Below are positions 1 to 6,891 of a stretch of DNA of 64,000 nt, in pieces (the first letter of the stretch is position 1; the number at the start of each line of letters is the position of its first letter). The notes beneath the pieces were generated by a model. It did not search any database and had not been told where the DNA came from. It saw nothing but the letters and a program-made list of their open reading frames with translations. The position numbers were made by a program, and so were the translations under genes. The stretch comes from Hamadaea sp. (lineage in GTDB: Bacteria > Actinomycetota > Actinomycetes > Mycobacteriales > Micromonosporaceae): contig NZ_JABFVK010000009.1 in NCBI RefSeq assembly GCF_013362815.1, positions 62,001 through 126,000 on the forward strand, in the 5' to 3' direction.

Positions 1-213
1 CATATCGACGATGGACGCGCGGATGGCGTACCGGTCGCGGATGGCCTCGGCGACGTCCCAGCGGTCGGTCAGCCCGTCCGCGTCCACGTCCAGCAGCCAG
101 TCCACGTCGTACGCGGGCGCACCGATCTCCGACAGGAACCATTCGGCCCAGGCCTTGAACGCCCCGGTGCGGTCGATCAGGGTGTTGTCGAGGTCAAGGA
201 GCAGCAATGGCAC
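1..213 (-). CDS. HAD-family hydrolase, N-terminal part (runs off left edge)
   Basis: The minus strand encodes a HAD-superfamily start: PLLLLDLDNTLIDR, motif I (DxDNT) with the nucleophile and acid/base aspartates, followed by a helical cap segment that continues past the window edge. I chose the GTG at 213 because a TATTGT hexamer (forward 220-225) lies exactly 6 nt upstream, the leaderless arrangement seen repeatedly in this window. Proteins of this kind are small-molecule phosphatases; the substrate cannot be told from 71 residues. Only the C-terminus is missing. Confidence 0.75.
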   Translation of the reverse strand, partial: MPLLLLDLDNTLIDRTGAFKAWAEWFLSEIGAPAYDVDWLLDVDADGLTDRWDVAEAIRDRYAIRASIVDM

Positions 214-255
214 GGCCGCACAATACGTGACCTGCGCCTCACTAGGAAAGGGTCC

Positions 256-1101
256 TCACGTATAGACCTGAGCGCGGGTGGCCACCGCATCGTTCGACAT
301 CTGCATCGGTCGATCGGTCAGCATCGTGTGCCCGGCCCGGGTCTCTGCCAGCGCCTCCGGGGAAAGCGTCGCCACCAGCACCGATGTGCCAGAATTCGGC
401 CCTCGGACCACCGCGCGACCCTCCGGGTCGTACACCGCCGCGCCGCCGTTGAAGGTCCACGGCGCTGCGCCGTCGACCGCATTGGCATAGACGACGTAGC
501 CGGTGTTGTCCAGGGCGCGTGCGGCGTAATAGACGTCCCGGCGGTGCTCCGAGCCGGTCACGTACGCCGCTGGGTAGACCATTCCGTGCACCTCGTCGGC
601 CTGTGCCGCCCGGGCGTGCTCCGGGAAGCAGCCGTCGTAGCAGACGCCCAGCCCGAGCCGCCAGCCGTCGACATGCAGGGTTGCGCCCTGCGAACCGGGC
701 ACGAAGAGCGCCTTCTCCTCTGGTCCGCAGAGGAAGTTCTTCTCGTACGCCACTCGGACGCGTCCCGAGCCGTCGGCCACCACGATGGCGCACGTACGCC
801 GGTCGTGCTCATCGCGTACCGCCGCTCCGGAAAGAATGACGATCTGCCGGTCACGCGCCGCGGCCCGGACCGGGTCGAGCCTCGCGTCCGCCACCTCACC
901 GGCCTCTGCCGCGACATCCGTGACCAGGTCGGCGAGGGCCGGCGGATGGTACGCGGGCAGGAAGAGCTCGGGGAGTACGCACAACCGGGCGCCGCGATCG
1001 GCGGCCTGCCCGGCCAGCTCGGCGGCGGCCCGCGCGTTGGCCGCGACGTCGCCGGGGACCGAGGGCGCCTGGACGGCGGCGACGGTGAGCGGGGTCAGCA
1101 T
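256..1101 (-). CDS. Carbon-nitrogen hydrolase (nitrilase superfamily)
   Basis: 281 residues, normal for a single-domain nitrilase-superfamily amidase. The catalytic triad is visible: Glu45 in LPELFLP, Lys121 in YEKNF and Cys154 in GVCYDGCFPE. The family hydrolyses or condenses C-N bonds of amides, carbamoyl compounds or nitriles in the cytoplasm; the Cys-Tyr-Asp context fits aliphatic amidase or deaminated-glutathione-amidase-like members, but the substrate is unknown. The ATG at 1101 is preceded by TATCGT (1113-1108) with a 6-nt gap and no ribosome-binding site, suggesting a leaderless mRNA. It is divergent from acnR, with 93 bp between the starts. Confidence 0.85.
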   Translation of the reverse strand: MLTPLTVAAVQAPSVPGDVAANARAAAELAGQAADRGARLCVLPELFLPAYHPPALADLVTDVAAEAGEVADARLDPVRAAARDRQIVILSGAAVRDEHDRRTCAIVVADGSGRVRVAYEKNFLCGPEEKALFVPGSQGATLHVDGWRLGLGVCYDGCFPEHARAAQADEVHGMVYPAAYVTGSEHRRDVYYAARALDNTGYVVYANAVDGAAPWTFNGGAAVYDPEGRAVVRGPNSGTSVLVATLSPEALAETRAGHTMLTDRPMQMSNDAVATRAQVYT

Positions 1102-1194
1102 GCGGTCACGATAGTCCCCCTCGCGAAGCCGACGCGTCCCAGCAAGCCGTACGTACGGATTGCGAAGACTTGGTTGACCTGGGAGGATCGTAAT

Positions 1195-1767
1195 GTGCCG
1201 AGGGTGAGTCAGGACCAGTTGGAAGCCCGGCGGGAGGAGATCCTCACCGCCGCCCGGGCCTGTTTCGCGCGCTACGGCTACGAAGGCGCGACCGTCCGGC
1301 GGCTGGAGGAGGCGACCGGCCTGTCCCGGGGCGCGATCTTCCACCACTTCCGCGACAAGGACTCCCTGTTCCTCGCGGTCGCCGAGGACGACGCCGCGGA
1401 GATGGTCGAGACCGTGGCCCGCAACGGGCTCGTGCAGGTCATGCGCGATCTGCTCGCCCGCGCCACCGATCCCGAGGCGTCCGGCTGGCTCGGCACCCAG
1501 CTCGAGGTCTCCCGACGCGTACGCACAGATCCCGGGTTCGCCGAGCGTTGGGTGCAGCGGACGAGCGCCATCGAAAGCGCGACCGCCGAACGACTCAAGC
1601 GGCAGCGCGACGCCGGGACCCTGCGCGACGACGTTCCCCTGGACGCGCTCATGCGCTTTCTGGAGCTGGCGTACGACGGGCTTGTGCTGCACCTGGCCAT
1701 GGGGCGGCCGGCCGGGGACCTCGGTCCCGTGCTCGACCTCGTCGAGGAGACCGTCCGGAAGCGCTGA
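1195..1767 (+). CDS. acnR: TetR-family regulator, AcnR-like
   Basis: 190 residues. The N-terminal helix-turn-helix (about residues 12-55) carries GYEGATVRRLEEATGLSRGA followed by IFHHF, and the C-terminus ends VLDLVEETVRKR. From memory both segments match Corynebacterium AcnR, the TetR-type repressor of aconitase. The start is GTG 1195 with a good GGAGG at 1182-1186, 8 nt upstream. In corynebacteria acnR sits beside acn; no aconitase is in view here, so either acn lies elsewhere or the target differs. Its 3' end leads straight into a 14-bp tandem array. Confidence 0.8.
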   Translation: MPRVSQDQLEARREEILTAARACFARYGYEGATVRRLEEATGLSRGAIFHHFRDKDSLFLAVAEDDAAEMVETVARNGLVQVMRDLLARATDPEASGWLGTQLEVSRRVRTDPGFAERWVQRTSAIESATAERLKRQRDAGTLRDDVPLDALMRFLELAYDGLVLHLAMGRPAGDLGPVLDLVEETVRKR

Positions 1768-1776
1768 CGCCTTGTC

Positions 1777-1839
1777 CCCGTTGACGCTTTCCCGTTGACG
1801 CTTTCCCGTTGACGCTTTCCCGTTGACGCTTTCCCGTTG
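1777..1839. repeat. 14-bp tandem repeat, 4.5 units
   Basis: The unit CCCGTTGACGCTTT occurs at 1777, 1791, 1805 and 1819, then a partial unit runs into GATCATGAAC. The unit resembles the bases around the acnR stop codon (1763-1779), as if the gene's 3' end had been amplified. Confidence 0.9.
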
Positions 1840-1916
1840 ATCATGAACTTTCGGTCATGCTCGACCGGCGTGTCGTGTCCCGATGGCCCTGATCGACTCC
1901 GCGACCGGGTGATCGA
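1833..1916. repeat. Dispersed intergenic repeat family R4, copy 1
   Basis: About 80 bp beginning GATCATGAACTTTCGG and containing CCGGCGTGTCGTGTCCC and GGTGATCGAC. It is closely similar to 18917-18998 and shares its end motif and GGCGTGTC core with 54740-54805. It fills the convergent gap between acnR and the membrane protein at 1917-2336. Confidence 0.8.
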
Positions 1917-2336
1917 CTAGTCGAGCATCCAGGCTTGGAGGTGCTGCCCGAGCGGCGTCATGATCAGCACCACCATTCCCGCACAGAGCAGCGTGGTGGC
2001 GGCGAGCGTCCAGAAGAGCCGGCGATTGGCGCGTACGGACGGACGGACGAGGTTTGCTCCACCGACGATCGCCAAAACCGGCGCGAAGACGAGTCCTGCC
2101 CCCACCGAGACGGCGACCGGCAGATAGAGCGGCCACAGGAAGGCCGGCCAGTAGCCCTTGGGATCGTGGTCCGGGCCCAGCCACCCGGGCCATCCGTTCT
2201 TGGCGCTGACGAGGAGATACAACCCACCTGCGCCGACGTAATAGCAGCAGGCCAGCGCGCTTTGCAGCACTACCAGGACAGTGACTCCCCGACTGCGCGG
2301 CGGTACGGCGATCATCGATACCTCGGCGGTCGACAT
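1917..2336 (-). CDS. Small integral membrane protein of unknown function
   Basis: 139 residues with three hydrophobic segments: VTVLVVLQSALACCYYVGA near the N-terminus, a long central one rich in Val/Leu, and LFWTLAATTLLCAGMVVLI near the C-terminus. I do not recognise a family. The start is ATG 2336, chosen because TACACT (2348-2343) lies 6 nt upstream and there is no ribosome-binding site; an upstream in-frame codon at 2357 is less likely. It is divergent from the RIO kinase. Confidence 0.6.
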   Translation of the reverse strand: MSTAEVSMIAVPPRSRGVTVLVVLQSALACCYYVGAGGLYLLVSAKNGWPGWLGPDHDPKGYWPAFLWPLYLPVAVSVGAGLVFAPVLAIVGGANLVRPSVRANRRLFWTLAATTLLCAGMVVLIMTPLGQHLQAWMLD

Positions 2337-2369
2337 GCTCGGAGTGTAGGGCGTCACGCGGAAAATCGG

Positions 2370-2400
2370 TTGACACTCCTGCGGCCGCGTCGCCTAGACT
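2370..2400 (+). promoter_or_regulatory. Sigma-70-type promoter for the RIO kinase transcript
   Basis: TTGACA at 2370-2375 and TAGACT at 2395-2400, 19 bp apart. This is the best -35/-10 pair seen in the window. It would give a leader of about 70 nt before the ATG at 2478 and 130 nt before the kinase GTG. Confidence 0.6.
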
Positions 2401-2477
2401 GGTCGGCGTTTGATCATGGCCGCCACCACGGCCTGTCTTGTTACGGCGTGGTGTGTGAGTGAGAGGAGGGGAGCCAG

Positions 2478-2582
2478 ATGGCTGTCTTTGCCGTGCCCTG
2501 CGCCGTTCCCCTTTCCTCTTCGCTCAAGGAGCCGCTCAAGTGCGCAACAAGCGCAAATTCGACGACGACGACTTCTCGCTGA
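2478..2582 (+). CDS. Candidate 34-codon leader peptide overlapping the RIO kinase start
   Basis: A strong GAGGAGGGG (2463-2470) is followed at 8 nt by ATG 2478. The frame begins MAVFAVPCAVPLSSSLKEPL and stops at 2580-2582, inside the kinase gene and in a different frame. The kinase's own ribosome-binding site (AAGGAG 2526-2531) lies within this frame. The layout suggests translational coupling or attenuation. Conservation could not be checked, so the call rests on the strong ribosome-binding site and the position. Confidence 0.45.
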   Translation: MAVFAVPCAVPLSSSLKEPLKCATSANSTTTTSR

Positions 2583-3451
2583 CCGACACCGACACTTTCG
2601 AGAAGTTCCTCGACCACGATCCCGAATGGGATGAGAACCCGGACGGCCCGGAGACCGGCGATCGCTGGTCCACTTGGGATCTGTCCTCCCCCACCGAACG
2701 CGGCCCGCTGCCGCATCCCGAGTGGGTAGTCACCGAACTCGCCGCGGTCGACACCGAACGCGGCATGCTCAAAACGGGCAAGGAAGCCGACGTCTTCCTG
2801 ATCCGGCGCGAGGTTCCGGAGACCGGATACGGCACGCTCATGGCGGCCAAACGGTACCGGGACAGCGATCACCGGATGTTCCACCGGGATGCCGGATATC
2901 TGGAAGGCCGGCGTACGCGCGACAGCCGGGTCAACCGAGCGGTCGCCGCTCGCACCGCGTTCGGCAAGGAGGCGATCGCCGGGCAGTGGGCGTACGCCGA
3001 GTTCGGGGCGCTCTGCAAGCTCTGGGAGACCGCCCAGACCCTGGACGTCGCCCCGTTCACGCCCTATCCGGTGCAGATCCTCGGCACCGAGATCCTCATG
3101 GAGTTCATCGGTACGCCGGACGGCGTGGCCGCGCCTCGGCTGGCCGCGATCCGCCCGGAAGACGCGGATCTGACCGATCTGTGGGAGCAACTGCTGATCG
3201 GGCTGCGCGTCCTGGCCCGCAGCGGGTACGCCCACGGCGACCTGTCGCCGTACAACATCCTCGTCCACGAAGGACGGCTCGTCGTCATCGATCTGCCGCA
3301 GATCGTCGACGTCGTCGCCAACCCGCATGGGCGGCGCTTCCTGACCCGGGACGTGCACAACGTGCTGACCTGGTTCCGGGCGCGTGGACTGTCCCACGTG
3401 GACGAACTCGAGGTCGTCCAGTTCCTGTGCGACGAGGCGGGGATCCGCTGA
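2540..3451 (+). CDS. RIO-family atypical protein kinase
   Basis: 303 residues from GTG 2540, which has AAGGAG 8 nt upstream. RIO signatures are present: the ATP loop segment KTGKEADVFL, the catalytic loop HGDLSPYN (about residues 232-239) and the metal-binding Asp in VVIDLPQ (about residue 251). The first 50 residues are acidic and likely disordered. RIO kinases in eukaryotes and archaea act in ribosome maturation; the role of actinobacterial members is not established to my knowledge. It is transcribed alone from the promoter at 2370-2400 with a probable leader peptide. Confidence 0.85.
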   Translation: MRNKRKFDDDDFSLTDTDTFEKFLDHDPEWDENPDGPETGDRWSTWDLSSPTERGPLPHPEWVVTELAAVDTERGMLKTGKEADVFLIRREVPETGYGTLMAAKRYRDSDHRMFHRDAGYLEGRRTRDSRVNRAVAARTAFGKEAIAGQWAYAEFGALCKLWETAQTLDVAPFTPYPVQILGTEILMEFIGTPDGVAAPRLAAIRPEDADLTDLWEQLLIGLRVLARSGYAHGDLSPYNILVHEGRLVVIDLPQIVDVVANPHGRRFLTRDVHNVLTWFRARGLSHVDELEVVQFLCDEAGIR

Positions 3452-3589
3452 GGGTCCCCGCTCTCCGCCCGCCGCTGCCCCGCCCGTGCCGGCCACGCCC
3501 GTCGCTTCCCCGCACGGGCGGGCGCGGTGCGCGGGGTCGCGTGCGGGCGCACGGGCGCACGGGCGGATGCAGGGGCGCTTGTGCGCGCG

Positions 3590-3650
3590 ACATCCGGGAT
3601 AACGCGGTCTCGAACACTGTGCGAGGGGACGTTATCCCGGATATCGCGAA
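3590..3650. repeat. Dispersed palindromic repeat family R2, copy 1
   Basis: Inverted arms ATCCGGGATAACG (3592-3604) and CGTTATCCCGGAT (3630-3642), followed by ATCGCG. It shares CCGGGATAACGCGGTCTC with copy 2 (28962-29025, opposite orientation). It lies in the 241-bp convergent gap between the RIO kinase and the ABC exporter and may terminate both. The rest of that gap (3452-3589) is GC-rich simple sequence with no gene. Confidence 0.8.
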
Positions 3651-3692
3651 CGATCATGCGAGCGCCAAGTGCCGGCGCGGAGTGCGGCTGGG

Positions 3693-5627
3693 TCAAGCGA
3701 CGGACTTGAGCGGCGAGTCCACAGGAGACGAGCTGAACTGCGTCCGGTAGAGGTCGCCGTACAAACCACCGGCGGCGACCAGCTCGTCGTGGGTGCCCCG
3801 TTCGACGATCCGGCCGTCGTCGAGCACCAGGATCTGGTCGGCCTCCCGCACCGTCGACAGCCGGTGTGCGATGACCAGCGCCGTACGCCCGGCGAGCGCC
3901 ACCGACAGCGCGCGCTGCACGGCAGCCTCACTCTCGGAGTCGAGGTGGGCGGTCGCCTCGTCGAGGATGACGACCGACGGCGCCTTCAGCAGGATTCGGG
4001 CGATCGCGATGCGCTGCTTCTCGCCACCGGAGAACCGGTAGCCGCGCTCGCCGACGACCGTCTCCAGCCCGTCGGGCAGCGCACGGACCAGTTCCTCGAC
4101 CTGCGCGCCTCGCAACGCCGCCCAGATCTCGTCGTCGGTCGCGTCGGGCTTGGCATACCGCAGGTTCGCGGCGATCGTCTCGTGGAACAGGTGGGCGTCC
4201 TGGGTGACCACGCCGATGGTGTCGCGCAGCGACGCGAGCGTGGCGTCGCGTACGTCGATCCCGCCGACGGACACCGAGCCTTCGGTCACGTCGTAGACCC
4301 GGCTCACGAGCATCGATGTCGTGGACTTCCCGGCTCCGGAGGGGCCGACGAGCGCCACCATCTGGCCCGGCTCGACGGTGAAGGAGACCCCGCGCAGCAC
4401 CGGTTCGGTCTGCTTGCGGTCGAGCGTCGCCACATCCTCCAGGGACGCCAGCGACACCTCGGCGGCCGTCGGATAGCGGAACCAAACGTCCCGGAAGTCG
4501 ACTCTGCTGTTGCTCCCCTCCGGGAAGGTGCTGGAGCCCTTGGGGATCTCCACCGCCCCCGGCTTCTCGGCGATCGCGGGCGGCAGATCGAGGATCTCGA
4601 AGACGCGGTCGAAGCTGACCATCGCGCTCATCACGTCGACGCGTACGTTGGAAAGCTCGGTCAGTGGGCCGTAAAGGCGGGTGAGCAGCAAGGCCAGTGC
4701 GACGACGGTGCCCGCCGAGATCGTCTCGTGCACGGCGAACCAACCGCCGAGACCGTAGACGAGCGCCTGAGCCAACGAGGCGACCAGCATCATCGCGACG
4801 AAGAAGGCGCGCCCGTACATCGCCGAAGTGATGCCGATGTCGCGTACGCGGGCGGCCTTGTCGCCGAACCGCTCGGACTCGGCTTCCGGCCGGCCGAACA
4901 GCTTGACCAGCAGCGCCCCGGCGACGCCGAAGCGCTCGGTCATCGTGGCGTTCATCGTCGCGTTGAGCTCGTAGGACTCCTTGGTGATGGCGGCGAGCCG
5001 CCGGCCGACCCGGCGGGCGGGCAGGATGAAGACCGGCAGCAACACCAGCGACAGGGCGGTGATCTGCCAGTTCAGGCTGAGCATCACACCGGCGGTCAGG
5101 GCCAGCTGGATGACGTTGCTGACCACACCGGACAATGTGGACGTGAACGCCCGCTGCGCGCCCAGGACGTCGTTGTTGAGCCGGGAGACGAGCGCGCCGG
5201 TCTGCGTACGCGTGAAGAACTGCAGGGGCATCCGCTGGACGTGGTCGTAGACCTCGCTGCGCAGGCGGTAGATGATGCCCTCGCCGATGCGGGCCGAATA
5301 CCACCGCTGGGCGAGCGACAGCCCGGCGCCGACGATGGCGAGTCCCGCGATGATCAGCGCCAGGCGGACCACCTTGCCCCCGTTGGCGGCGTCCGGCGGC
5401 GCGATCGCGTTCACGACGTCACCGGCGAGAACCGGGGTCGCCACGCCGATCGCGGCCGACACGACCACCGTCACGAGGAAGATCGCGATGTCCCGCCGGT
5501 AGGGCCGGGCGAACCGCATGACGCGCTTGAACGTGCCGCTGGTCAGCTTGTGCTGCTTGACCGCGTCCTCCTCGCGGAGGGCACGCATCATGCCCCAGCC
5601 TCCGCCGCCCCCGCCCATCATCGACAC
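3693..5627 (-). CDS. ABC exporter, fused membrane and ATPase domains
   Basis: 644 residues, the usual length for a half-transporter. A six-helix ABC transmembrane domain spans about residues 45-340, then the nucleotide-binding domain: Walker A GPSGAGKST (about 428-436), signature FSGGEKQR (about 532) and Walker B VVILDEA (about 552). The N-terminus is glycine-rich (MSMMGGGGGGWG). GTG 5627 has GGAGG 7 nt upstream. Such proteins export lipids, peptides or drugs as dimers; the substrate is unknown. An enoyl-CoA hydratase lies upstream on the same strand after 67 bp. Confidence 0.88.
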   Translation of the reverse strand: MSMMGGGGGGWGMMRALREEDAVKQHKLTSGTFKRVMRFARPYRRDIAIFLVTVVVSAAIGVATPVLAGDVVNAIAPPDAANGGKVVRLALIIAGLAIVGAGLSLAQRWYSARIGEGIIYRLRSEVYDHVQRMPLQFFTRTQTGALVSRLNNDVLGAQRAFTSTLSGVVSNVIQLALTAGVMLSLNWQITALSLVLLPVFILPARRVGRRLAAITKESYELNATMNATMTERFGVAGALLVKLFGRPEAESERFGDKAARVRDIGITSAMYGRAFFVAMMLVASLAQALVYGLGGWFAVHETISAGTVVALALLLTRLYGPLTELSNVRVDVMSAMVSFDRVFEILDLPPAIAEKPGAVEIPKGSSTFPEGSNSRVDFRDVWFRYPTAAEVSLASLEDVATLDRKQTEPVLRGVSFTVEPGQMVALVGPSGAGKSTTSMLVSRVYDVTEGSVSVGGIDVRDATLASLRDTIGVVTQDAHLFHETIAANLRYAKPDATDDEIWAALRGAQVEELVRALPDGLETVVGERGYRFSGGEKQRIAIARILLKAPSVVILDEATAHLDSESEAAVQRALSVALAGRTALVIAHRLSTVREADQILVLDDGRIVERGTHDELVAAGGLYGDLYRTQFSSSPVDSPLKSVA

Positions 5628-5694
5628 CAGTCCGCCTCCGATCAGTTCCGCAAGGAGAACCTATCGGGTAAGGCTGACATTCCCGATCGAGGGC

Positions 5695-6486
5695 TTACTC
5701 GCCCAGCCCGGCGATCTCCCGGATGCGGCGGACCTGAGCCTGCCGCTCGGCGAGCGCCTGCTCGGCGTACGACCGCTGGTGAGCGCCCGCGATCAGGGCC
5801 TTGATCTCAATGAGGGCGTTGCGGTCGGCCGCGACTAGCGCGGCCGCCAGATCCCGCGCGGCCCGGTCGAGTTCTGTTCGCTCTACGCGAACAGTGCCCA
5901 GCCCGATCCGGACGGCCTCCTCCGCGTCGACCGTGCGCCCGGTGGCGCACAGCTCGAGAGCGCGCGAATAGCCCACCAGATCGACGAGCCGCTTGGTGCC
6001 GGTCAAATCGGGCACCAAGCCCAGATTCACTTCTTTCATGGCGAATCGGGCATCGTCGGCGACGACCCGGAAGTCGCAGGCCAGCGCGAGCTGGAAGCCG
6101 GCCCCGACGGCGTGGCCCTGCACGGCGGCGATGGTGACGATATCGGTGCGGCGCAACCAGGAGAACGCCTCCTGGAAACGCCCGATCCGCGCTTCGGCCT
6201 CGTCGGGGGGCACCGCGGCGAGCTCACCCAGGTTGGCCTGGGCGTGGGCAAGGTCTAATCCGGCCGAGAAGGCCCGCCCCTCGCCGCGGAGCACCACCAC
6301 TCTGACGTCGGCGCGCAGCGCCGAACCGATGTCACGCAGGCTTTCCCACGTCGCCGTGGTCTGCGCGTTGAGAACTTCGGGACGATCCAGCGTGATCGTC
6401 GCGATCGGACCGTCGGCCTCCATCCGTACACCGGCCGGCGGGGTGTCGCCGGCCGGGTGCACGTCCTGTGGCGATCGCGAGGTCAT
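5695..6486 (-). CDS. Enoyl-CoA hydratase/isomerase (crotonase) family
   Basis: 263 residues with the crotonase fold. The oxyanion-hole segments are recognisable: GRAFSAGLDL in the first half and AVGAGFQLALACD in the second. It probably acts in fatty-acid or branched-chain acyl-CoA breakdown; the exact reaction is not predictable. The start ATG 6486 was preferred over a much longer frame that would run through the neighbouring regulator gene. TACGAT lies 8 nt upstream, so the transcript may be nearly leaderless. Confidence 0.85.
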   Translation of the reverse strand: MTSRSPQDVHPAGDTPPAGVRMEADGPIATITLDRPEVLNAQTTATWESLRDIGSALRADVRVVVLRGEGRAFSAGLDLAHAQANLGELAAVPPDEAEARIGRFQEAFSWLRRTDIVTIAAVQGHAVGAGFQLALACDFRVVADDARFAMKEVNLGLVPDLTGTKRLVDLVGYSRALELCATGRTVDAEEAVRIGLGTVRVERTELDRAARDLAAALVAADRNALIEIKALIAGAHQRSYAEQALAERQAQVRRIREIAGLGE

Positions 6487-6523
6487 GCCTGCAGATCGTA
6501 TCCGCTGTCGGGGAAGAAGGCGG

Positions 6524-6751
6524 TCAGGCCTTCTTGCGGCGACGCGCGCCGCCCCGCTGACGCAGCTGGACGCCCGCCTCGGTGAGCACCCGGTGGATGA
6601 ACCCGTAGGAGCGGCCCGTCGACGAGGCCAGAGCACGGATGCTCTCCCCGGAGGTGTACCGCTTGACGAGGTCCTTCGCCAGGGTCTGCCGCTCGGTCCC
6701 GACGATCCGGCGACCCTTCTCTGTGGTGGTAGCTGTGCCGGTGGCTGCCAT
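6524..6751 (-). CDS. Small helix-turn-helix protein
   Basis: 75 residues: a Thr/Gly-rich N-terminus, then a resolvase-like helix-turn-helix (KRYTSGESIRALASSTGRSY) and a very basic tail ending ARRRKKA. Small proteins of this type occur widely in actinomycetes as predicted DNA-binding proteins; I know of no assigned function. The inverted repeat at 6788-6809, about 40 bp upstream of the start, is a candidate operator. Confidence 0.75.
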   Translation of the reverse strand: MAATGTATTTEKGRRIVGTERQTLAKDLVKRYTSGESIRALASSTGRSYGFIHRVLTEAGVQLRQRGGARRRKKA

Positions 6752-6787
6752 CGTGAATCCCTCACGTCCGAAAGATGGTGCGGTTAC

Positions 6788-6809
6788 GCGGTCTCATCTA
6801 TTAGACCGC
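6788..6809. promoter_or_regulatory. Inverted repeat, candidate operator
   Basis: GCGGTCT, 8 bp, AGACCGC. It lies between the divergent helix-turn-helix gene and the membrane protein gene at 6892. The size suits a dimeric helix-turn-helix protein, so autoregulation by the 75-residue neighbour is plausible but untested. Confidence 0.45.
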
Positions 6810-6891
6810 CTGGAACGATCATGCGCTAGATATCAACTACACGCCAACCGACACGCACGCCACTGTCGGCTACCCGATAGCCTGATGCGCC

